Source: an uncultured Bacilli bacterium (GTDB lineage: Bacteria; Bacillota_I; Bacilli_A; RF39; UBA660). Taken from it: 5,470 nt of DNA. Made by a program: the position numbers and the translations under genes. The stretch spans positions 1-5,470 of the forward strand of contig CAKOMQ010000038.1 in assembly GCA_934096715.1 (NCBI GenBank), written 5' to 3'. The first letter of the stretch is position 1. Every line of letters begins with the position of its first letter. The notes below the pieces were generated by a model, which was not told where the DNA came from, made no database searches, and saw nothing but the letters and a program-made list of their open reading frames with translations. Shown piece by piece: positions 1 through 5,449 of this stretch.

Positions 1-248
1 TAAAAAGTAATATATTCTTCATCATCAAATATTTTAATATTTTCAATATCATCAAATAATTCTTCAAATAATCTATAGACTTCATAATTTTCTTTAGTAA
101 TTATAAAATTATTATCATCATTTACGTTTTCAGAACGAATTATCCAATATAAATCACCATTACCACTAAATGATACATCAAATTGTTTATCTAATTCTTG
201 AAAAGATATAATTAATCCGAATTCATTTTCATGTTTAATTACTTTCAT
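1..248 (-). CDS. Small acidic protein of unknown function, 3' end outside the window
   Basis: The reading frame starts with ATG at 248-246 and stays open for 82 codons to the window edge. The first ten residues are MKVIKHENEF. A perfect AGGAGG ribosome binding site sits 10 bases upstream, which strongly supports the start. The protein is acidic: a NVNDDNN stretch lies near residues 41-47 and a run of D and E residues near 66-79. It carries a DLYW motif near residues 32-35. No signal peptide or membrane segment is visible. The two bases left at the edge read TA, so the next codon is either tyrosine or a stop; the gene may therefore be almost complete. I do not recognise the family. The size and acidity resemble many small accessory proteins of low-GC Gram-positive bacteria, but that is no evidence of function. 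The stretch upstream is degraded coding sequence, so the gene probably has its own promoter, although I see no convincing one. Confidence 0.75.
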   Translation of the reverse strand, partial: MKVIKHENEFGLIISFQELDKQFDVSFSGNGDLYWIIRSENVNDDNNFIITKENYEVYRLFEELFDDIENIKIFDDEEYITF

Positions 249-258
249 ATATTTTATT

Positions 259-264
259 CCTCCT
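259..264 (-). promoter_or_regulatory. Consensus ribosome binding site of the small acidic gene
   Basis: The minus strand reads AGGAGG here, the full anti-16S match, followed by a 10-base AT-only spacer and ATG at 248. It is the only perfect six-base match noted among the starts in this window, and it fixes the start of the edge gene. Confidence 0.8.
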
Positions 265-266
265 AT

Positions 267-284
267 GCCGACTTTACAGCCGGC
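267..284. repeat. GC-rich inverted repeat in the leader of the small acidic gene
   Basis: On the minus strand, GCCGGC and GTCGGC flank a six-base TGTAAA loop. They form a six-pair stem with one G-T wobble. The hairpin ends two bases before the AGGAGG site of the edge gene, so it could lie in that gene's leader. No T-run follows, so it is not a normal intrinsic terminator. It shares the CCGAC/GTCGG core with two other inverted repeats in the window. Its function is unknown. Confidence 0.5.
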
Positions 285-294
285 GAGTATACTT

Positions 295-474
295 TTAGCA
301 CATATTGCTAGTATTAAAACCTATAATAATTTTTATTACCGAGATTTTTCGCTAGTCTTTATATTCTAAAACTTTTGAAAGCTCTCTAGCATACCAATAT
401 TCATTTCCATATTCAGCTATATGTTTAATATTTTCAAAAATACTATTAGTATATCTATCTCCAATTTTCTTCAT
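295..474 (-). pseudogene. Truncated DinD/BRO-type protein, N-terminal remnant
   Basis: ATG at 474-472 follows AAGGAG (481-486) by six bases, a strong start. The frame gives 40 residues and then TAG at 354-352. Residues 13-40 contain FENIKHIAEYGNEYW, YARELSKVLEYKD, which match the start of DNA-damage-inducible protein D and BRO-N domain proteins: F-x-x-I-K, then a glycine turn, then W-x-AR-L, then LxY. The family continues here with an aromatic residue and then R-x-F. In this copy the aromatic position is the stop codon, and the same frame continues with RKIS, VIK and NTSN to a second stop at 297-295. It can be read as a family-like continuation. Intact DinD is about 270-280 residues, so most of the gene is missing. 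I infer a nonsense mutation plus loss of the 3' end. A short functional 40-residue peptide is possible but less likely. Family match is from memory of the motif, not a search. Confidence 0.6.
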
Positions 475-680
475 TTCTATCTCCTTATTTATTGCTTCAT
501 CAATAATTCTGTTTATACCAGTTGATAGAAGTTTTAATTAAGTTTTCTTCTTAACTATTATTTTTACTTTCAACTCTCATTTTCTTTTTATGATACATAC
601 TCATGTTTTTCACTTCTTTATATATCTTTTGTAAATTATTTATTATTTCTTTCTGAACTAGTAGGGCTTTCTTACCAGTT
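475..680 (-). other. Degraded coding stretch, unrecognised reading-frame relics
   Basis: No intact gene is visible here on either strand. On the minus strand, one frame reads 42 residues between stops at 682-680 and 553-551 (starting TGKKALLVQKEIINNLQ, lysine-rich). A second frame, the one used by the DinD-like remnant, is open from 537 back to its ATG at 474 and reads LKLLSTGINRIIDEAINKE. Both look like ordinary helix-rich protein sequence and not random AT-rich translation, but I recognise neither. Neither has a start codon with a ribosome binding site. They may be the tails of genes that lost their front parts, or noise. Confidence 0.35.
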
Positions 681-682
681 TA

Positions 683-840
683 ATTTTGTTTTAATTCATT
701 ATTTTTATCTCTTTTATTAATTAAATAAATATTGTTTAAATTGTAAGTTTATTTAATTTAAATCCCTTACTTTCAAGAATTTTAATTAAATTATTTATAT
801 TAGTATTAACTTCTACAGTTATCTCATTATCATAATTCAT
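683..840 (-). pseudogene. Frameshifted fragment of a small protein, family uncertain
   Basis: ATG at 840-838 opens a 34-codon frame beginning MNYDNEITVEVNTNINNLIK and containing ILESKGFK. It ends at TAA 738-736. A second minus-strand frame takes over near 748 and reads TYNLNNIYLINKRDKNNEL until TAA at 682-680. Joined by a frame change in the overlap 736-750, the two parts make one sensible chain: a beta strand, a helix, GFK, then a YxLNxIYLI strand. That pattern recalls the N-terminus of small CYTH-like (class IV adenylate cyclase/triphosphatase-fold) proteins of Bacillota; this is a weak memory-based resemblance. No good ribosome binding site precedes the ATG, which also argues for decay. 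The alternative is a chance 34-codon frame. Confidence 0.4.
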
Positions 841-1000
841 TATTACACATTCTTTCAAAGCTTATTTAAATCTAATATATATTTCACATTATCCTAAATA
901 GATTGATTGCCCTTATAACCATAAAAATATAGCAATTTAGATTATCATCGTCGGAATTTCCGACATTGTTTCTAAAATATGGCAGCAACTAGTTGCAATT
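841..1000. other. Gene-free stretch downstream of the operon, with relic frame and inverted repeats
   Basis: No intact gene lies here. On the minus strand a frame from 935 to 855 reads LLYFYGYKGNQSI, stop, DNVKYILDLNKL, stop, which could be one more decayed coding piece; I do not recognise it. The stretch also holds a GTCGGAA/TTCCGAC inverted repeat (950-964) and a 12-base palindrome, GCAACTAGTTGC (985-996), immediately after the stop codon of the glycosylase-like gene. Neither is followed by a T-run in the direction of transcription, so I see no convincing terminator for the competence operon. Confidence 0.45.
950..964. repeat. Inverted repeat GTCGGAA-T-TTCCGAC
   Basis: Seven-base perfect arms are separated by one base, in an AT-rich gene-free stretch. 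The one-base gap makes it a DNA-level palindrome, as for a protein-binding site, more than an RNA hairpin. It shares the CCGAC/GTCGG core with inverted repeats at 267-284 and 2303-2317. Confidence 0.5.
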
Positions 1001-1654
1001 TTACTTAATCTCATTATTGATTATCCAGTTTATATCTTCTATAGACTTATCTATATTAAATATACCGTTGCCTACAGGATAATAAACTGGATAAACTTTA
1101 TAAGTATTATTATTAACTACTAACTCATGGGATTGCTTTCTAGTTTCAGACACAGATACTTTTTTATTAAGAATAATTGAACTAACTTGATTACCGAATG
1201 TTATAATCACTTTTGGCTTAATTATATCTATTTCTTTAAATAGAAAATCTAAATATTTAGATAATACTTCATTTCTTAGTGGTCTTGCATCTACCTGGGT
1301 ACACTTACCTAAATTAGTAATAAATACTTTATTATTATTTATTTCATCATAAATATAGTCACAAAAATCATAATCCCAATCTTTAGGTTTCATCTCAAGA
1401 ATTTTATTATAAGATTCTTCGCTAAGTAAATTAACATGATAAAATAATTTCCAAATATTTTTAGTTCCAAGCCATGGTGATTTTCTTCCATGCCAAGTTT
1501 TTAGACTAGCAATGTTTTTGCCAGTTGGATTCATAAATACAAAACAGATATCAGGATTTTCTTCACAACCACCATTATAAATAGAATCTAGTTCTCGAGA
1601 GCCATAAACTAATTGCAATTTATCATATTCATTATTTAAATCTTTTATCGTCAT
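1001..1654 (-). CDS. Uracil-DNA-glycosylase-like protein (divergent)
   Basis: The 217-residue product resembles the uracil-DNA glycosylase superfamily, whose members excise uracil or other altered bases from DNA in the cytoplasm. Visible family features, in order: a beta strand leading into FMNPTG (residues 40-45), in place of the usual GxxPG motif; a strand FITNLGKCTQ with ARPL (111-126), matching the N-x-V-K-C-x-P region; the typical IIKPKVIITFGNQVSSIIL strand and helix (144-162); and PVYYPVGNG (189-197), where the family normally has the HPS motif that inserts into DNA. Length fits family 4/5 enzymes. The usual HPS histidine is absent, and no full set of four iron-sulfur cysteines is evident (only C30, C97 and C118 exist). 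Activity and substrate are therefore uncertain. The start is supported by AAAAGG six bases upstream. It lies 32 bases after the nuclease gene, either co-transcribed or driven from an extended -10 box there. Confidence 0.7.
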   Translation of the reverse strand: MTIKDLNNEYDKLQLVYGSRELDSIYNGGCEENPDICFVFMNPTGKNIASLKTWHGRKSPWLGTKNIWKLFYHVNLLSEESYNKILEMKPKDWDYDFCDYIYDEINNNKVFITNLGKCTQVDARPLRNEVLSKYLDFLFKEIDIIKPKVIITFGNQVSSIILNKKVSVSETRKQSHELVVNNNTYKVYPVYYPVGNGIFNIDKSIEDINWIINNEIK

Positions 1655-1680
1655 AAATAACCTTTTCTTTCCTTAAGATT

Positions 1681-1689
1681 ATTATATCA
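1681..1689 (-). promoter_or_regulatory. Possible extended -10 promoter for the glycosylase-like gene
   Basis: On the minus strand, TGATATAAT combines the TG extension with a perfect TATAAT. It begins at the TGA stop codon of the nuclease gene and sits about 26 bases before the glycosylase-like ATG, with AAAAGG in between. No good -35 box is present (TTAGAG at a 17-base spacing), which extended -10 promoters tolerate. In AT-rich DNA such matches arise by chance, so this is tentative. Confidence 0.4.
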
Positions 1690-2586
1690 TACTAATTCAT
1701 ATTCTCTAACAGCAATCCTTTTGTCCGAACAATATTCTATTACAAATTTATTTTCTCTCTTACAAATTAATATTCCCATTGTATCATTATTAAATTGCTC
1801 TTTTATATTTTTATCTATATAATTCATATACTTTTGAACTTGTGAAATATATTCTACTTTAAACACTGTTACTTTTAACTCAATTACAACATAGCAGTTA
1901 TATTTGATATTATATAATAGCAAATCAATATGATGATTTCTATCACCTATTTTGACTTTATATTCACTACCTATAAAACTAAATGAAATCCCAAGTTCTT
2001 GCATAAATGATTCTATATCTTCCAATATTAAATGATGCAATACTTTTTCAGTAACTATTTCTATATTATTTTTATTTTTGATTAATATAGGATTTGGAAC
2101 TAAATCTTTTATTTCAACTTTATCTTTAGAAACTATTTTGTTTTTAGTTTCAACAGGTAATCTTTCATACTCATTAGATTTTATTTTATTTCTTAATTGT
2201 CTAACATCTAAATTGTAAACTTCACATTGATTGACATAATATTCTATTTTATTTATATCATCAAATGATAACATTTCATACCAATGACTCCATGTTAACT
2301 TTCCCGACAATGTCGGGACTTTTTCAATTATATTATAAAATTGTTTAATTTTATATAATAATGATGGTGTATATTTTTTACCAAATTTATTTGTTAATCT
2401 TTTAGAATAGTCCTTTATTACATTTTTTCCATACTTAGTATCCACGTTTTTAAGTAGTTCTCCAACTTCTAAATATGTTTTTATTTTTTCCTTTATTTTT
2501 GAATAATCTTTTACGTTTTGATATATTTCATGATTTAATATCTTGTTTTCTATTTGCTCATATGTTTTATCTATTTCTTCTATCAT
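1687..2586 (-). CDS. DUF1016/YhcG-type PDDEXK nuclease
   Basis: This is a 299-residue protein of the DUF1016 family, cytoplasmic proteins with a helical N-terminal domain and a C-terminal PD-(D/E)XK nuclease fold. The N-terminal part (about 35-145) shows the family pattern: LEVGELL, YGKNVIKDYSKRLTNKFG, then KQFY, then PTLSGKLTWSHW, then LDVRQLRNKIKSNEYERL. The C-terminal part (about 175-295) carries the likely active site: D221 in HIDLLLYN, E236-L-K238 in VVIELKV, and the Q-x-x-x-Y-M-x-Y segment at 249-256 or nearby. Typical relatives are around 340 residues, so this is a short but complete form. TGA stop; AAAGGA at 2593-2598, starting right at the comEC stop codon, supports the ATG. Expression is probably coupled to comEC, 12 bases upstream. 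The biological role of the family is poorly known; relatives occur in accessory and defence-rich regions. A role in competence is not established. Confidence 0.85.
   Translation of the reverse strand: MIEEIDKTYEQIENKILNHEIYQNVKDYSKIKEKIKTYLEVGELLKNVDTKYGKNVIKDYSKRLTNKFGKKYTPSLLYKIKQFYNIIEKVPTLSGKLTWSHWYEMLSFDDINKIEYYVNQCEVYNLDVRQLRNKIKSNEYERLPVETKNKIVSKDKVEIKDLVPNPILIKNKNNIEIVTEKVLHHLILEDIESFMQELGISFSFIGSEYKVKIGDRNHHIDLLLYNIKYNCYVVIELKVTVFKVEYISQVQKYMNYIDKNIKEQFNNDTMGILICKRENKFVIEYCSDKRIAVREYELV
2303..2317. repeat. GC-rich palindrome CCCGACA-A-TGTCGGG inside the nuclease gene
   Basis: Seven-base perfect arms flank one base. The palindrome encodes V-P-T-L-S-G in the nuclease, using CCG and TCG codons that are unusual in this AT-rich sequence. 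Read as plus-strand RNA, a six-pair stem with a three-base loop followed by ACTTTTTC resembles an antisense intrinsic terminator. On the coding strand there is no T-run after it, so it should not stop the operon transcript. Confidence 0.5.
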
Positions 2587-2598
2587 ATCTATTCCTTT

Positions 2599-4635
2599 CT
2601 ATGGGCTACAAGTCTCAATTTTTAATTTATCATTTTTAATCTTAAACATAATACTTCCATCTTGATCTGTTCTATATATTTTTGAATTATCTAAATTATC
2701 TAACACTTCTTTATTTGGATGACCATATCTGTTATTAGCACCCACTGATATAACACTATATTTAGGATTCATTTCATCTATAAAACTTTTATCACTGCTT
2801 GTTTTACTTCCATGATGACCAATTTTTAATACATCAATTTTTGAAACATTATATTTTTCTAGTATATCTTTTTCTTTCTCTACTCCTGCATCTCCCATAA
2901 ATATAAACTTATAACCATTTAACTCTGTATATATAACGTTACTATTTTCATTTTCATTATCATATTCTTTTGTTTGTAAAAAATGGAGTTTATTATTATC
3001 AATATTTAATTCTTTAATACAAGAACGATACTTTATCTTCTTTTTGTCTAAGACCCATATTAATTTATTTTCCAAATCATTATACGGGCCACAATTAAAG
3101 ACTACTTCATTTACCTTAAAATGATTAATTAGATAAATACTATCACCCATATGATCATAATCGCCATGGCTAATAATATAGTAGTCTATTTTTTTAATAC
3201 CTAAGCTCTTAAGTAATTTAACTGTTTTACTGCTAACATGATAGTTACTATTAACAAGTCCTCCTGAATCAATCAAGATAACTTTATCTTTCATCTTAAT
3301 AAGACTTGAATCTCCTTGAGATACATCAATAAAATATACATAACTATTCCTATCTAGCTTCAAACTAATCATAATTATAACTAAGAATATGCTTAAAAAG
3401 ATGTACCATTTCTTTATACTACTGAGTTTAAATATAATTAAGTAATAAACAAACCAAATAACTATAGGCAATTTAGGAATAACAAATGTGAATAGTTTTA
3501 TGTTTGCAAAAAAACTATTTAATGATTCCATAATATTAATAAGTACAACATAAATATTAGATAATATAGGTAATATATAAGTTATAATACTCATCGGATA
3601 TATAATAAAAGTAACAAGTGGTATAAATATAAGATTATTAATAATACTAAATAAATTTATTTCATAATTTATACTTGCTGTTATAGGTAAAGTGAATATA
3701 GTAGTTACTAAACTAACATTAAGTAAATCTTTTAAATAATGATTAGTAGATTTACAAAAATAAAATATTCCTATTAAACAAGAAAATGAATACAAAAAAC
3801 CTACGTCTAATATATTAAATGGATTTAATAATAGTAGAATAAAAGCATCTAAAAATAGTATCTTCTTATTGCTTATTTTAACATCTAAAATATCTAATAA
3901 GTATTTTAAGGTATAAAATAAAACACTTCTAAGTATAGAGATAGAGAATGATACTAAAAATGCATATAGCCATAGAAATGATGTAATAAATATTCTTTTC
4001 TTTCTAAATCTCAAAACTTTATCAAGTACTAAAGTAATCAAACTTATATGCATACCCGATATGGCAAATAAATGCACTACTCCATTACTTAAATATAAAT
4101 CATACATTTCACTATCCAAATATACTTTATTACCAAGTATAAATAAGTTTAAATATTCATAAACTTTACTATCATTTTCTAGAGACTTACTTAATTTATT
4201 TTTAATAATATAAAATATATTATGACTTTCTTTATAAGAAAAATCTTCTATAGTAAAAGTATAAAAGATTTTTTTATTATATAAATATTTTTTATAATTA
4301 AAATTATTAGGTACAGTGTTATTCTTAACTTCTTTTATTTTACCTGTTAATTTTATTTTACTACCAATAATATTATTTGTATTTATATCTTTATCTTTAT
4401 CTTTATCTTTTAGATAATAATTACAAATAATATCTTCCTTACCAGAAACAGTTAAACTAATTTTTTTATCACTTTTCTTTATATTCTTTACATAACCATT
4501 AATACTTGTTGTATTTAGAGCGTACTTACTATAATAAGTTATTACATATACATTAATTATTGCATAAATAAATATAAATAAAAATAAGATAAAATAAAAT
4601 AATTTAGACTGTAATAAGATTTTTAATTGATTCAT
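2599..4635 (-). CDS. comEC: ComEC/Rec2-type DNA uptake channel
   Basis: The 678-residue polytopic membrane protein forms the channel that brings single-stranded DNA into the cell during natural transformation. N-terminal membrane segment at about 9-34. Extracytoplasmic OB-like domain (about 44-130) with GYVKNIKK and GSKIKLTGKIKEV strands. Competence domain with many membrane helices (about 160-425), including the signature HLFAISGMHISL (189-199). C-terminal metallo-beta-lactamase-fold domain (432-678) with DVSQGDS (437-443), DSGG (456-459), SHGDYDHMGD (489-498), GDAG (581-584), KIGHHGS (604-610) and YGHP (637-640). The metal-ligand motif HxDxDH is intact, so the proposed nuclease that degrades the non-imported strand could be active. 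It is about 100 residues shorter than the 776-residue Bacillus subtilis protein. The start overlaps comEA by 32 bases, with only a weak AGGT-like site inside comEA, suggesting translational coupling. A six-base tandem repeat encodes KDKDKDKD at 76-83. TAG stop. Confidence 0.95.
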   Translation of the reverse strand: MNQLKILLQSKLFYFILFLFIFIYAIINVYVITYYSKYALNTTSINGYVKNIKKSDKKISLTVSGKEDIICNYYLKDKDKDKDINTNNIIGSKIKLTGKIKEVKNNTVPNNFNYKKYLYNKKIFYTFTIEDFSYKESHNIFYIIKNKLSKSLENDSKVYEYLNLFILGNKVYLDSEMYDLYLSNGVVHLFAISGMHISLITLVLDKVLRFRKKRIFITSFLWLYAFLVSFSISILRSVLFYTLKYLLDILDVKISNKKILFLDAFILLLLNPFNILDVGFLYSFSCLIGIFYFCKSTNHYLKDLLNVSLVTTIFTLPITASINYEINLFSIINNLIFIPLVTFIIYPMSIITYILPILSNIYVVLINIMESLNSFFANIKLFTFVIPKLPIVIWFVYYLIIFKLSSIKKWYIFLSIFLVIIMISLKLDRNSYVYFIDVSQGDSSLIKMKDKVILIDSGGLVNSNYHVSSKTVKLLKSLGIKKIDYYIISHGDYDHMGDSIYLINHFKVNEVVFNCGPYNDLENKLIWVLDKKKIKYRSCIKELNIDNNKLHFLQTKEYDNENENSNVIYTELNGYKFIFMGDAGVEKEKDILEKYNVSKIDVLKIGHHGSKTSSDKSFIDEMNPKYSVISVGANNRYGHPNKEVLDNLDNSKIYRTDQDGSIMFKIKNDKLKIETCSP
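4387..4410 (-). repeat. Six-base tandem repeat, four copies, within comEC
   Basis: Four exact copies of AAAGAT (minus strand) encode Lys-Asp four times, residues 76-83 of ComEC, in a loop of the OB-like domain. Because the unit is a multiple of three, copy-number change would lengthen or shorten the loop without breaking the frame. Confidence 0.9.
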
Positions 4636-5308
4636 ATAAAGAATTACCTATTCCACTTACATTTTTTATATCTTCTGTTTTTTCAAAATTACCATGTTCT
4701 TCTCGGTACTTGATTATTGCTTCTGCTTTCTTTTCCCCAAGTCCTGGAAGAGTTATAAGTTCAAGAGTAGTAGCAGTATTAATATTAATAACTTTTAATT
4801 CATCCACTTTATTATCTTGATTAGTAGAATCAGTTTTCTTAGTATCATCTTTACCACTTACAATCATTGATGAATCTTTACAATTATCAATATTATAAGT
4901 ACTACTAGTGCACTCTTCTTGAGTAGTTTTCTCTTTATTTAAAAGACTATATTCATACTTAGAAAAAACATAAATAACTAATTCATCACTAACCTTTTTA
5001 CTTAAGTTTATATTATTTTTATAAGCATTACTTTTAAAACCACCAGCAAGTTTTATAACGTCATTTATGATACTAGTTGACTCAACTTCATAAACACCTG
5101 GATTCTTGACACTACCTTTGACGTCAACAAATACCTTATTATTGTCAAGTTCACTATCATTATTAATCTCGCATTTAGGACATTCTATCGTATCTGTGAC
5201 ACTATAAAGATAGTAGAAATATCCACTTAATCCCCCTAGAACAATGATAATAAGAATACTTACAACCAATAAAATATTCTTTTTTAAAAACTCAATAATT
5301 TTTTCCAT
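4604..5308 (-). CDS. comEA: ComEA, membrane-anchored competence DNA receptor
   Basis: The 234-residue protein binds incoming double-stranded DNA outside the membrane and passes it to ComEC. One N-terminal membrane anchor (about 11-36, NILLVVSILIIIVLGG) follows a short lysine-bearing tail. Next is an SLBB-type domain (58-116) with FVDVKGSVKNPGVYEV and INDVIKLAGGF. A polar linker (about 117-170) is rich in Lys, Asp, Ser and Thr. The C-terminal helix-hairpin-helix DNA-binding domain (174-234) carries INTATTLELITLPGLGEKKA, IIKYREEHG and VSGIGNSL, the two GIG/GLG hairpins typical of the family. The start at 5308 is chosen because GAAAGGAG lies eight bases upstream and the anchor follows directly. 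An in-frame extension to the window edge has no such support. Unusual: a CPKC pair at 43-46 just outside the membrane and two further cysteines (133, 143). Bacillus has comEB between comEA and comEC; here it is absent and comEC overlaps the 3' end. Confidence 0.95.
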   Translation of the reverse strand: MEKIIEFLKKNILLVVSILIIIVLGGLSGYFYYLYSVTDTIECPKCEINNDSELDNNKVFVDVKGSVKNPGVYEVESTSIINDVIKLAGGFKSNAYKNNINLSKKVSDELVIYVFSKYEYSLLNKEKTTQEECTSSTYNIDNCKDSSMIVSGKDDTKKTDSTNQDNKVDELKVININTATTLELITLPGLGEKKAEAIIKYREEHGNFEKTEDIKNVSGIGNSLYESIKNLITV

Positions 5309-5316
5309 ATATTTTT

Positions 5317-5324
5317 CTCCTTTC
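5317..5324 (-). promoter_or_regulatory. Ribosome binding site of comEA
   Basis: The minus strand reads GAAAGGAG, followed by eight AT-rich bases and ATG at 5308. This site decides the start against a longer in-frame reading that extends to the window edge. I see no confident minus-strand promoter: the TATATATAAA at 5336-5327 is too close to this site to leave a leader. Confidence 0.85.
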
Positions 5325-5368
5325 ACTTTATATATACGAGAAAAATATCGGATTTCCTTTTTTTTATG

Positions 5369-5398
5369 AAAAAAATTATCATTATTTTGATAATTTTT
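5369..5398 (-). terminator. AT-rich hairpin with T-run, upstream of comEA
   Basis: A ten-base perfect inverted repeat, AAAAATTATC and GATAATTTTT, with an eight-base loop (stem 5371-5380 with 5389-5398). On the minus strand it ends in seven Ts, so it could stop read-through from a minus-strand gene beyond the right edge. On the plus strand it ends in five Ts, so it may work both ways. The stem is only AT-rich, so it is weak by itself. No gene is visible in the 162 bases between comEA and the window edge. Confidence 0.45.
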
Positions 5399-5416
5399 CC
5401 TAAATTGAAATTTGAA

Positions 5417-5441
5417 CCGCACCACTAGGGTGCGGCTTTTT
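5417..5441 (+). terminator. GC-rich intrinsic terminator
   Basis: CCGCACC (5417-5423) and GGTGCGG (5429-5435) form a seven-pair stem with the five-base loop ACTAG, followed on the plus strand by CTTTTT. This is a textbook intrinsic terminator for plus-strand transcription. No plus-strand gene in the window needs it. On the minus strand the T-run is poor (TTCAAATTT), but the hairpin may also help to end an upstream minus-strand gene, together with the AT-rich hairpin that follows. Confidence 0.7.
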
Positions 5442-5449
5442 GATATAAT
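5441..5449 (+). promoter_or_regulatory. Possible plus-strand extended -10 promoter
   Basis: TGATATAAT directly follows the T-run of the GC-rich terminator. It joins the TG extension to a perfect TATAAT. No -35 box is found at the normal spacing, which falls inside the hairpin. If real, it would start transcription near 5456 toward a gene beyond the right edge, divergent to comEA. Confidence 0.35.

Noticed and set aside
603..656. Short plus-strand ATG frame
   Set aside because: It has only 17 codons, no ribosome binding site and no recognisable content.
985..996. Palindrome GCAACTAGTTGC after the glycosylase-like stop as operon terminator
   Set aside because: It can form only a four-pair stem with a four-base loop, and no T-run follows on the minus strand.
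987..1621. Near-identical 15-base direct repeats flanking the glycosylase-like gene (987-1001 and 1607-1621)
   Set aside because: 14 of 15 matches in AT-rich sequence are expected several times by chance, and the second copy lies inside the coding sequence, so they are not attachment sites.
1687..1689. TGA read as tryptophan (Mycoplasma code), extending the nuclease
   Set aside because: The extension would add only about a dozen residues before TAA, and tryptophans in all four genes use TGG.
5327..5336. TATATATAAA as the comEA -10 box
   Set aside because: Transcription would start on or inside the ribosome binding site and no -35 box is present.
5366..5428. Plus-strand frame of 20 codons starting ATGAAAAAAATT
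   Set aside because: It has no ribosome binding site, lies on an AT hairpin, and ends inside the terminator loop; hydrophobic content is expected from AT-rich sequence.
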